From Deltaproteobacteria bacterium (GTDB lineage Bacteria > Desulfobacterota > Dissulfuribacteria > Dissulfuribacterales > UBA3076): a stretch of DNA of 7,681 nt. Of this stretch, positions 1-5,639 are shown one piece after another. The first letter of the stretch is position 1. Every line of letters starts with the position of its first letter. The position numbers were made by a program, and so were the translations under genes. The stretch is from the NCBI GenBank assembly GCA_021159445.1, contig JAGGRV010000603.1, positions 1 to 7,681 of the forward strand, in the 5' to 3' direction. A model generated the notes under the pieces. The model worked only from the letters and a program-made list of their open reading frames with translations. It searched no databases and was not told the DNA's origin.

Positions 1-1
1 G

Positions 2-373
2 CTTGATCTTGTGGATGAAGCAACAAAACAGAATGCAAGGAATGAGGAACTTGATTAGGTACATCGTTTTATCAGGAGATCATCAAGGGATTAAAACAGA
101 AAAAAGACGCAAAATCCCAGGCATCCGAATGTCTTTCATGGGCTGAAAAAATCGGAAAGGGCAGGAAAGCACAGGGCCGCCTATAGTAGGGCTGCGCAAG
201 TGCTGGGCTCTCTTGCCGAGGCTTACCTGGCAATGGACCGAAAAAACAAGGCCATAGAAATACTGCATGAATACTATAATGAAAAATATAACAGGTTCAG
301 CGCATTCCGCAGGGAGGTAAAATCAGTTGTTATGCATTCAGACCTGTTGAAAAAAACAGGTTTCTTGAAATAG
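2..373 (+). pseudogene. Frameshifted 3' remnant of an unrecognised helical protein gene
   Basis: No single frame is open across this stretch, but protein-like sequence hops between frames. Positions 2-58 read as a polar helix ending NARNEELD then stop. Positions 58-183 in the frame one base earlier read as another polar helix (YQEIIKGLKQKKDAKSQA, later CLSWAEKIGKGRKAQGR). From about 180 to the TAG at 371-373 the first frame resumes as a convincing C-terminus (AAQVLGSLAEAYLAMDRK, later SVVMHSDLLKKTGFLK). The last part resembles a TPR-like helical pair, but I do not recognise the family. The only in-frame ATG (233) has no ribosome-binding site and would give 46 residues. The simplest reading is a decayed gene whose 5' part lies outside the window; two sequencing or assembly indels would look the same. 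It converges on the dppC-like gene, leaving 7 nt between the two stops. Confidence 0.5.
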
Positions 374-380
374 ATCAACT

Positions 381-1202
381 TCAGTCCCTTATCTTTGGAT
401 CCAGGGCGTCTCTCAGCCCTTCCCCCAGCAGGTTGTAGCCAAGTACGGTCACGAGGATTGCCAGACCTGGGAACATCGAAAGCCACCAGGCTATCTCCAG
501 ATTGTCCTTGCCTTCAGTAAGCATGTTACCCCAGCTTGGGGTAGGAGGCTGCACTCCGATTCCGAGAAAACTAAGGGCGCTCTCAGTGAGAATTGCCCCA
601 CCGACTCCGAGTGTTGTTGCCACAAGGATAGGGGCCACTGCATTTGGTAAAATATGTGAAAAGGCTATCCTTGCATTGGAGGCACCTGATATCCTGGCGG
701 CCAATACGAAATCACGCTGCCTGAGACTCAGGAATTCCGCCCGTACAAGCCGGGCCACCCCCATCCAGCTTGTGAAGCCTATCACCGCCATGATGTTCAA
801 GATTGATGGCTCAAGAAAGGCAATAACAGCCATTATAAGAAAGATAGTGGGAAAGCAGAGTATTATGTCCACGAAACGCATTATCAGCCCGTCTATCCAC
901 TTGCCATAGAATCCGGCAAGGGCCCCAAGGATAGTACCAATGACTGTTGCAATCCCGACAGCTACAATCCCCACCAGCAAGGATATTCTCGCCCCATAAA
1001 TAAGCCTTGAAAGACAGTCCCTGCCAAGTGGGTCCGTACCAAGTAGATGGGCCCTTGAAGGTGACTCAAGAATATGCCAGGTATCTATTGCCTGTGGGTC
1101 ATAGGGGGCAAGCCAGGGGGCGGAAAGGGCAACAAGACAGAGAAGTCCCACTATTAAAAACCCTGCCACTGCCAAAGGGTTGTTTGTCAATCGATTCCTC
1201 AA
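381..1202 (-). CDS. dppC: ABC importer inner-membrane permease, DppC/OppC type (PepT family)
   Basis: This is the second permease subunit of a peptide/opine/nickel ABC importer and forms the membrane channel with the DppB-type protein encoded just upstream. With the start used here it has 273 aa. The first membrane helix (about 9-31) is followed by LAPYDP, the family motif GTDPLGRD (55-62), further helices, a cytoplasmic ATPase-docking (EAA-like) loop at about 165-187 ending in HILPN, SFLGIGVQPPTPSWG (211-225) and the typical C-terminus EGLRDALDPKIRD. The start is uncertain. TTG at 1202 follows GAGGA by 8 nt just past the dppB stop; TTG at 1190 follows GAGG by 6 nt; TTG at 1217 and ATG at 1256 would overlap dppB by 11 and 50 nt and lack a clear ribosome-binding site. 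The overlapped part of dppB encodes its conserved ALADPRIR, so the longer forms are less likely. Substrate cannot be told from the permease. No dppD/dppF ATPase gene follows. Confidence 0.9.
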   Translation of the reverse strand: MRNRLTNNPLAVAGFLIVGLLCLVALSAPWLAPYDPQAIDTWHILESPSRAHLLGTDPLGRDCLSRLIYGARISLLVGIVAVGIATVIGTILGALAGFYGKWIDGLIMRFVDIILCFPTIFLIMAVIAFLEPSILNIMAVIGFTSWMGVARLVRAEFLSLRQRDFVLAARISGASNARIAFSHILPNAVAPILVATTLGVGGAILTESALSFLGIGVQPPTPSWGNMLTEGKDNLEIAWWLSMFPGLAILVTVLGYNLLGEGLRDALDPKIRD

Positions 1203-1206
1203 TCCC

Positions 1207-2205
1207 TCAATCCTCAACCTGAACGCCTGTACGAATTCTCGGGTCTGCCAGGGCATAGCCCATATCGGCCAACTGGTTTCCAAGCAATGTCAACACCGAA
1301 ACTATCACCAGGTTCCCCATGAGCAGAGGATAATCCCTGGCCATAACGCTGGTCCACATGAGCTGACCTACCCCAGGTATTGCAAAGATGGATTCAAAGA
1401 TCACACTGCCGCCTATAAGGCCCGGAATAGACAGGCCCAGGATGGTTATTAGAGGTAAAAGGGCGTTTCTCAAGGCGTGCCGGTAGATCACCTTTCTTTC
1501 CGGCAGACCCTTTGCCCTTGCAGTAGTGACATAGTCCTGCCTTAAGACCTCAAGCATTGAGGATCTGGTATAGCGTGACAGCCCTGCAAGTCCGCCAAGA
1601 GCAGATACCAGCACCGGCAGTATCAGGTGACGGCACCAGTCCAGCAGCTTTTCCCAACCTGACATCTGTTCATACCCCATAAGGCTGTGGAGCCCTGAGA
1701 TGGGCAGCCATCCCAGGTGTACTCCAAGGTAGAGCATAAGGAGCAGGGCTACCCAGAAGGCAGGGGCCGCATAGGCAATAAAGACAAGGACCGTAGTAAC
1801 CTGGTCAAAAAAGCTATTATGACGCACAGCCGCAGCCACACCCAGGGGGACCGCAACTACAAGTATTAAGCCTATGGCCAGGACGTTTATGAGCAGCGTA
1901 ACCGGAAGCCGCTCCTTGATTTTGTCCCAAACGGGTCTCCTGTCCGGGGAAAACGACCGTCCAAGATCCAGCACGGCCAGCCCCTTAAGCCATTGCAAGT
2001 ACTGTATGTGCAGGGGCCGGTCCAGGCCGTACTGGGCCCTCAGACGCTCTCTCATCTCAGGGGTCATCTTGGGATTAAAGTCGGCCTGCAGGCTCATGGG
2101 CTCTCCCGGGGCCAGGTGCATCACCATGAAAGATATGAGGGTTATGCCCAGAAAGGTAGGCCCAAGAGTAAGGATCTTTTTGATTAAATACAGAAACAGC
2201 GCCAT
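1207..2205 (-). CDS. dppB: ABC importer inner-membrane permease, DppB/OppB type (PepT family)
   Basis: First permease subunit of the same importer, 332 aa against about 339 for E. coli DppB, so full length. The N-terminus is a typical signal-anchor helix (about 8-30) followed by HLAPGEP; a periplasmic domain (about 32-100) holds RAQYGLDRPL; helices follow at about 100-125, 135-160, 190-210, 250-275 and 290-312. The ATPase-docking loop is at about 225-252 (YVTTARAKG, later HALRNALLPL), and the C-terminus has the hallmark ALADPRIR. ATG at 2205 is well supported because the protein begins exactly where family members do, although no Shine-Dalgarno sequence precedes it. The gene heads a two-gene unit with the dppC-like gene 4 nt downstream of its stop. 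No binding protein (DppA-type) gene precedes it: upstream is the divergent feo operon. Peptides, nickel or opines are all possible substrates. Confidence 0.92.
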   Translation of the reverse strand: MALFLYLIKKILTLGPTFLGITLISFMVMHLAPGEPMSLQADFNPKMTPEMRERLRAQYGLDRPLHIQYLQWLKGLAVLDLGRSFSPDRRPVWDKIKERLPVTLLINVLAIGLILVVAVPLGVAAAVRHNSFFDQVTTVLVFIAYAAPAFWVALLLMLYLGVHLGWLPISGLHSLMGYEQMSGWEKLLDWCRHLILPVLVSALGGLAGLSRYTRSSMLEVLRQDYVTTARAKGLPERKVIYRHALRNALLPLITILGLSIPGLIGGSVIFESIFAIPGVGQLMWTSVMARDYPLLMGNLVIVSVLTLLGNQLADMGYALADPRIRTGVQVED

Positions 2206-2208
2206 ATC

Positions 2209-2223
2209 AGAAAATGATTATAC
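2209..2223. promoter_or_regulatory. Weak Fur-box-like palindrome over the dppB -10 box
   Basis: The sequence AGAAAATGATTATAC matches the 7-1-7 Fur site TGATAATnATTATCA at 10 of 14 positions and lies over the -10 hexamer, where a repressor would block transcription. The region is AT-rich, so a chance match is quite possible. The Fur protein encoded next door also has an unusual recognition helix and may not read the classic site. Confidence 0.2.
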
Positions 2224-2245
2224 TGCAAAAAGTGATTCTGCTCAA
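2217..2245 (-). promoter_or_regulatory. Candidate sigma-70 promoter of the dppBC pair
   Basis: Read on the minus strand, TTGAGC (2245-2240; 4 of 6 to consensus), a spacer of exactly 17 nt, then a perfect TATAAT (2222-2217). The -10 box ends only 11 nt before the dppB ATG, so transcription would begin about 5 nt ahead of the start codon, giving an almost leaderless mRNA. That fits the missing ribosome-binding site. The promoter is predicted from sequence alone. Confidence 0.55.
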
Positions 2246-2330
2246 AATCCTCCGCCCTTGCATTTTGTGTGCTGGCCATTATTATTTCATGGCTTTTCAT
2301 AAAAGAAATAGGCATCAATAAAGATGTTTT

Positions 2331-2359
2331 TTGACAATATGAGAAATATATATTGAAAT
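2331..2359 (+). promoter_or_regulatory. Candidate feo operon promoter with internal palindromic operator
   Basis: A consensus TTGACA (2331-2336) is followed after 17 nt by TGAAAT (2354-2359; 4 of 6 to TATAAT). Between and partly overlapping these boxes is a perfect inverted repeat CAATAT-N9-ATATTG (2335-2355), well placed for a repressor to compete with RNA polymerase. The proposed -10 box covers the ATG at 2358, which would put the transcript start near 2366 and leave the ATG at 2400 as the first usable start of the fusion gene. The -10 match is modest, and no good classic Fur box is visible here. Confidence 0.45.
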
Positions 2360-2388
2360 GCATAAAACGTCTCAACAAATTTTTAAAC

Positions 2389-2394
2389 AAGGGA
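2389..2394 (+). promoter_or_regulatory. Ribosome-binding site that decides the fur-feoA start
   Basis: AAGGGA ends 5 nt before ATG at 2400. The in-frame ATG 42 nt upstream (2358) has only the weak TTGA in front of it, so the downstream start is preferred. Confidence 0.55.
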
Positions 2395-2399
2395 TCTTC

Positions 2400-3134
2400 A
2401 TGAAACATAATAATAATCATATCAGGGAAAAGGAACAGTTCAAAAAGCTTTTCAAACAGGAACATATTGATAATTTTGAAGAAAGATTCAAGGTCTTTGA
2501 AGTTTTTCTTCAAACCGAACGTCATGTTACGGTCAGTGAACTGCTTGAACTTCTTAATGAAAATGGGTATCAATTAGAGCTCTCTTTTGTAAGGGATACA
2601 CTGGAGCTTATGTGCCGCTTCGGTTTTGCCAAGAAAATTCAGTTTGAAGATGGGCCGGTACGTTATGAACACAGGCATTTGGGGAGGCATCATGACCATA
2701 TGATCTGTACAAAGTGCAGGAATATAATTGAATTCGAGGACCAACGGCTTGAGAACCTCCAGATACAGATTGCTGCGGCCCATGGTTTTCACATGCTTCA
2801 GCATAAAATGGAAATTTATGGAATATGTTCCAACTGCCTTAAGACACGCATGCATCCTATGTCTCTTGTTATGGCCAAGCAGGGTGAACGTCTCATAATC
2901 AAGGATTTCACCGGCGGTGCGGGTGCGCGCATGCGTTTATTGACCATGGGTCTGAGAGTGGGAGACGAGCTGGATGTCATTACCAGCCCCGGCAAGGGAC
3001 AGATGGTTATTGCCGTGGATTGCAGACGATACGTCATTGGGCGTGGGTTGGCACAAAAGGTATTGGTTGAGCCAAGGGAGAAATCCATATATGTTGTTAA
3101 GCGAAATGAAGGAAGGTCAGACCGGAGTAATTGA
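2400..3134 (+). CDS. Fur-family metalloregulator fused to a C-terminal FeoA domain
   Basis: A 244-aa cytoplasmic protein with two parts. Residues about 10-150 are a Fur-type repressor: a winged-helix region (about 25-90), then the metal-binding signature HHDHMICTKC (97-106) followed by NIIEFED, and a second CxxC (C143, C146); the four cysteines fit the structural zinc site of Fur. Residues about 152-226 are a FeoA (SH3-like) domain with MRLLTMGLRVGDEL and YVIGRGLAQKVLVEP. Fur proteins are normally about 140-150 aa without this tail. The usual recognition-helix core TVYR is replaced here by FVRD (residues 63-66), so DNA specificity may differ from classic Fur. The gene heads the feo operon: feoA starts inside its 3' end and feoB follows. 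Likely role: iron-responsive control of the operon, with the FeoA tail possibly sensing or contacting FeoB (inference). An upstream ATG at 2358 would add 14 residues. Confidence 0.88.
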   Translation: MKHNNNHIREKEQFKKLFKQEHIDNFEERFKVFEVFLQTERHVTVSELLELLNENGYQLELSFVRDTLELMCRFGFAKKIQFEDGPVRYEHRHLGRHHDHMICTKCRNIIEFEDQRLENLQIQIAAAHGFHMLQHKMEIYGICSNCLKTRMHPMSLVMAKQGERLIIKDFTGGAGARMRLLTMGLRVGDELDVITSPGKGQMVIAVDCRRYVIGRGLAQKVLVEPREKSIYVVKRNEGRSDRSN

Positions 3135-3318
3135 CCGTGTAGGTGGAAATGGTGCACTGCGCAGAAGGATACTTGAAATGGGTGTCCTCAAGGGTTCGGA
3201 GATTTACATAGAGAAATACGCACCCCTGAAAGATCCTCTCGAAATGATTGTTAAGGGTTATCATTTATCACTCAGGGTTGAAGAAGCTGCACAAATAACA
3301 GTCGATGACGTAAAATAG
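3091..3318 (+). CDS. feoA: FeoA, small cytoplasmic partner of the FeoB iron transporter
   Basis: A 75-aa SH3-like protein of normal FeoA length. It shows ALRRRILEMGVLKGSEI (22-38) and the family signature APLKDPLEMIVKGYHLSLR (44-62), with the EEAAQITV end. FeoA binds the cytoplasmic face of FeoB and is needed for efficient ferrous iron uptake. The ATG at 3091 lies 10 nt after AGGGAG (3075-3080). The frame is open further upstream, but that sequence is the shadow of the fusion gene and does not resemble FeoA. The gene overlaps the end of the fusion gene by 44 nt in another frame, so translation is probably coupled, and feoB starts 10 nt after its stop. This domain is of the APLxDP / GYxLSLR subtype, unlike the one in the fusion protein, so the operon carries two distinct FeoA domains. 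Confidence 0.93.
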   Translation: MLLSEMKEGQTGVIDRVGGNGALRRRILEMGVLKGSEIYIEKYAPLKDPLEMIVKGYHLSLRVEEAAQITVDDVK

Positions 3319-3328
3319 GAACGCCTTG

Positions 3329-5506
3329 ATGCCTCAAAAGAGTCTTACAATAGCCCTTGCTGGCAATCCTAATTCAGGCAAGACAACAATATTCAACAAT
3401 ATTACCGGGACCAGGCAGAAGGTCGGGAATTGGCCTGGTGTAACAGTTGAAAAAAAAGAGGGTATTGTAAGTAAATACGGATATGAGCTTAAAATTATCG
3501 ATCTTCCCGGAACCTACAGCTTAACACCCTTTTCCGTAGAAGAGATTATTGCACGGGATTTTGTCCTTGATGAATGTCCTGATGTTGTAATCGATATCAT
3601 TGATGCCTCCAACCTGGAACGAAGCCTTTATCTTGCAACCCAGCTAAGGGAGATTGATTGCAAGGTTTTGTTTGCCCTGAACATGGCTGATATTGCCAGT
3701 ACACGGGGAATCAAAATCGATGCGGAAAAACTCTCCGAACTTCTGGATCTACCCATAGTCTTCACGATCGGCAACAAAAACGAGGGCATAGATGCACTTC
3801 TGAAAAAAGCCGTAGAACTGGCTGGGTCAGATATAGATACCAGCGGAAAACGTAAAGTCAAATATAACAAGGACATTGAGAATTCAATCTCAGAACTCCG
3901 GAGCTTTATTGAAAAGAACTCGGGAATATCGCTTCCTTATAAGACAAGGTGGACAATAATAAAACTCCTTGAAAATGATGAAATCGTAAAAGAGCGCGTT
4001 TTTCAAAAGGCAGGAGATCAAGGCAGGAATATTATTCAGGAAGTTCAATTACACCGCGAACTGCTTGCCGACCGCTTCAATGACGATCCGGAAATAGTAA
4101 TGACAGATGAACGGTATGGATTTATTGCCGGAATAATAAAGGAAGTTCTTACAACTATTACAAAACAGCGTATCGACATATCTCGAAACATAGATCTAGT
4201 CCTGACGAACCGGTTTATCGGATTTCCGATCTTTATCTTCTTTATCTGGGCAATGTTCCAGTTAACCTTTTCACTTGGGGCCTATCCAATGGAATGGTTA
4301 GACACCAGTGTTAACTGGTTTTCAATGTCATTAGACGGTCTTCTCCCGGATAGCCTCCTTAAGGATCTTGTTATAAACGGAGTAATTGCAGGAGTAGGGA
4401 GTGTTATAGTCTTTTTGCCAAATATCCTGATACTTTTCTTTTGCATAGCTCTTTTTGAAGATACAGGCTATATGTCAAGAGCTGCCTTTCTTATGGATAG
4501 AATAATGCATCTTATCGGGCTTCACGGTAAATCCTTTATACCCATGCTTATGGGGTTCGGCTGCAGTGTCCCTGCCATCATGGCGACCCGCACCCTTGAA
4601 AGTGAAAAGGACCGCATCCTTACCATACTTATTACACCCTTTATGTCATGCTCGGCCAAGCTGCCAATTTATATTGTACTTGCAGGTATTTTTTTTAGCG
4701 CCGAAGCCGGTACTGTTATTTTTTGCATTTATTTTGCCGGGATTATACTCGCTATTGTAACAGGCCGTCTATTTCGTTCTACTCTCTTGAGAGGTGCCGA
4801 TGCCCCGTTTGTTATGGAATTGCCTCCTTACAGGGTCCCGATGGTAAAGAGTCTGATAATTCATATGTGGGACCGCAGTAAGATGTTTCTCAAAAAAATG
4901 GGTGGTGTGATACTTATCGGTTCTGTTGTGATATGGACGCTCTCGGCATTTCCACGAAACATACAGTATTCCCACGATTATGTTGCTGAAACCAATAGTG
5001 TTATAGCCTTGTATAATACTGAAATTACAACTGCCAATGGACTTGACAGGCAACATATCGAGAAAAAACGAGATGCTGCTATAGCAGAGCTTGAAATGGC
5101 CCGGAAATCAGAAAAGATGGAAAAGTCCTATATGGGTCGTATCGGGAAAATTCTCGCTCCTGTGTTTGCTCCTCTAGGTATAGACTGGCGTGGTAGTGTG
5201 GCCCTTCTTACCGGTTTTGTCGCCAAGGAAATCGTAGTAAGTACTATGGGAATACTTTATCTCGCTGGAGATAAAGGATCAGACACTCTCAAGAACGCAC
5301 TGTTATCATCTGACATGACGCCACTTTCCGCCCTGGCAATGATGGTCTTTGTTCTTTTATATCTGCCATGCCTTGCAACAGTAGCGACCATCAAGCAGGA
5401 AACCGGTTCCTTTAAATGGACTTTATTCAGCATTACATATAGCACATCACTTGCATGGGTTGCGGCTTTTTGCGTCTTTCAAGGAGGAAAGATAATAGGA
5501 TTGTAA
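3329..5506 (+). CDS. feoB: FeoB, GTP-gated ferrous iron transporter of the inner membrane
   Basis: A 725-aa protein, slightly shorter than E. coli FeoB (773). The N-terminal G domain has all the main motifs: G1 GNPNSGKTT (12-20), the switch Thr in GVTVE (37-41), G3 DLPGTYSL (58-65) and G4 NMAD (118-121). A helical regulatory domain follows (about 165-275), and the membrane part begins near residue 295. The two Gate motifs carry their conserved cysteines: GFGCSVPAIMATRT with C412, and PCLATVATIKQETG with C681; GFVAKE is at 629-634. It imports Fe(II) into the cytoplasm. ATG at 3329 follows AGGA by 8 nt; a TTG three bases upstream is less likely. It sits 10 nt after feoA in an operon led by the Fur-FeoA fusion. 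There is no feoC gene. The nucleotide composition is visibly more AT-rich than that of the downstream hyuA-type gene. Confidence 0.97.
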   Translation: MPQKSLTIALAGNPNSGKTTIFNNITGTRQKVGNWPGVTVEKKEGIVSKYGYELKIIDLPGTYSLTPFSVEEIIARDFVLDECPDVVIDIIDASNLERSLYLATQLREIDCKVLFALNMADIASTRGIKIDAEKLSELLDLPIVFTIGNKNEGIDALLKKAVELAGSDIDTSGKRKVKYNKDIENSISELRSFIEKNSGISLPYKTRWTIIKLLENDEIVKERVFQKAGDQGRNIIQEVQLHRELLADRFNDDPEIVMTDERYGFIAGIIKEVLTTITKQRIDISRNIDLVLTNRFIGFPIFIFFIWAMFQLTFSLGAYPMEWLDTSVNWFSMSLDGLLPDSLLKDLVINGVIAGVGSVIVFLPNILILFFCIALFEDTGYMSRAAFLMDRIMHLIGLHGKSFIPMLMGFGCSVPAIMATRTLESEKDRILTILITPFMSCSAKLPIYIVLAGIFFSAEAGTVIFCIYFAGIILAIVTGRLFRSTLLRGADAPFVMELPPYRVPMVKSLIIHMWDRSKMFLKKMGGVILIGSVVIWTLSAFPRNIQYSHDYVAETNSVIALYNTEITTANGLDRQHIEKKRDAAIAELEMARKSEKMEKSYMGRIGKILAPVFAPLGIDWRGSVALLTGFVAKEIVVSTMGILYLAGDKGSDTLKNALLSSDMTPLSALAMMVFVLLYLPCLATVATIKQETGSFKWTLFSITYSTSLAWVAAFCVFQGGKIIGL

Positions 5507-5508
5507 CT

Positions 5509-5625
5509 ATTTAGGTGAATAGGCTGAAGGTAGAAGGCTTTTAGGGAGACGGAACTTAGGGCATTCGATCGTTGCAAACTGGTTGAAATACTTCAGCCTT
5601 CAGCCTTCAGTCTATTTACCTGAAT
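5509..5625 (+). repeat. Long imperfect inverted repeat / stem-loop between feoB and the hyuA-type gene
   Basis: Arms 5509-5539 and 5595-5625 pair over 31 positions around a 55-nt loop. By hand alignment 26 pairs are Watson-Crick, 4 are G.U wobbles and one is A-A (5532/5602). As minus-strand RNA the four wobbles would become A-C mismatches, so the fold is much better on the plus-strand transcript. The right arm contains tandem CTTCAGC units (from 5591). The left arm begins 2 nt after the feoB stop, and the right arm ends 4 nt before the hyuA-type ribosome-binding site. There is no following U-run, so it is not a standard terminator. It may be a small dispersed repeat (MITE or REP-like) or an mRNA-processing or attenuation structure. 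Confidence 0.75.
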
Positions 5626-5639
5626 TACAGAGGAATGAC

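Noticed and set aside
342..361. Hairpin ACCTGTT / AACAGGT near the convergent stops
   Set aside because: It lies within the remnant's coding sequence and has no proper U-run on either strand, so it is a poor terminator candidate.
83..486. Minus-strand frames at 83-268 and 274-486
   Set aside because: They are shadows of the plus-strand remnant and of dppC in another frame, with no family resemblance.
1203..1283. Longer dppC starts (TTG 1283, ATG 1256, TTG 1217)
   Set aside because: They overlap dppB by 77, 50 or 11 nt, over sequence constrained by its conserved ALADPRIR end, and none has a clear ribosome-binding site. Not fully excluded.
2275..2293. Short inverted repeat GCCAT-N9-ATGGC followed by TTTT
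   Set aside because: Only 5 pairs with a long loop and no plus-strand gene upstream to terminate; no match to a Fur site.
2313..2331. CATC-AATAAA-GATG followed by a T run
   Set aside because: A 4-bp stem is too weak for a terminator, and the T run belongs to the -35 region of the feo promoter.
2974..3090. Upstream extension of the feoA reading frame to an earlier ATG (114 aa)
   Set aside because: The extra 39 residues do not resemble FeoA and lie wholly inside the Fur-FeoA fusion gene; ATG at 3091 gives the normal FeoA length and has a ribosome-binding site.
4769..5056. Minus-strand frame inside feoB (95 aa)
   Set aside because: Antisense shadow of the FeoB membrane domain; no ribosome-binding site or recognisable domain.
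5583..5639. N-terminal extension of the hyuA-type protein from TTG 5583
   Set aside because: It is the translated right arm of the inverted repeat; ATG at 5640 has GAGG 6 nt upstream and gives the standard family N-terminus.
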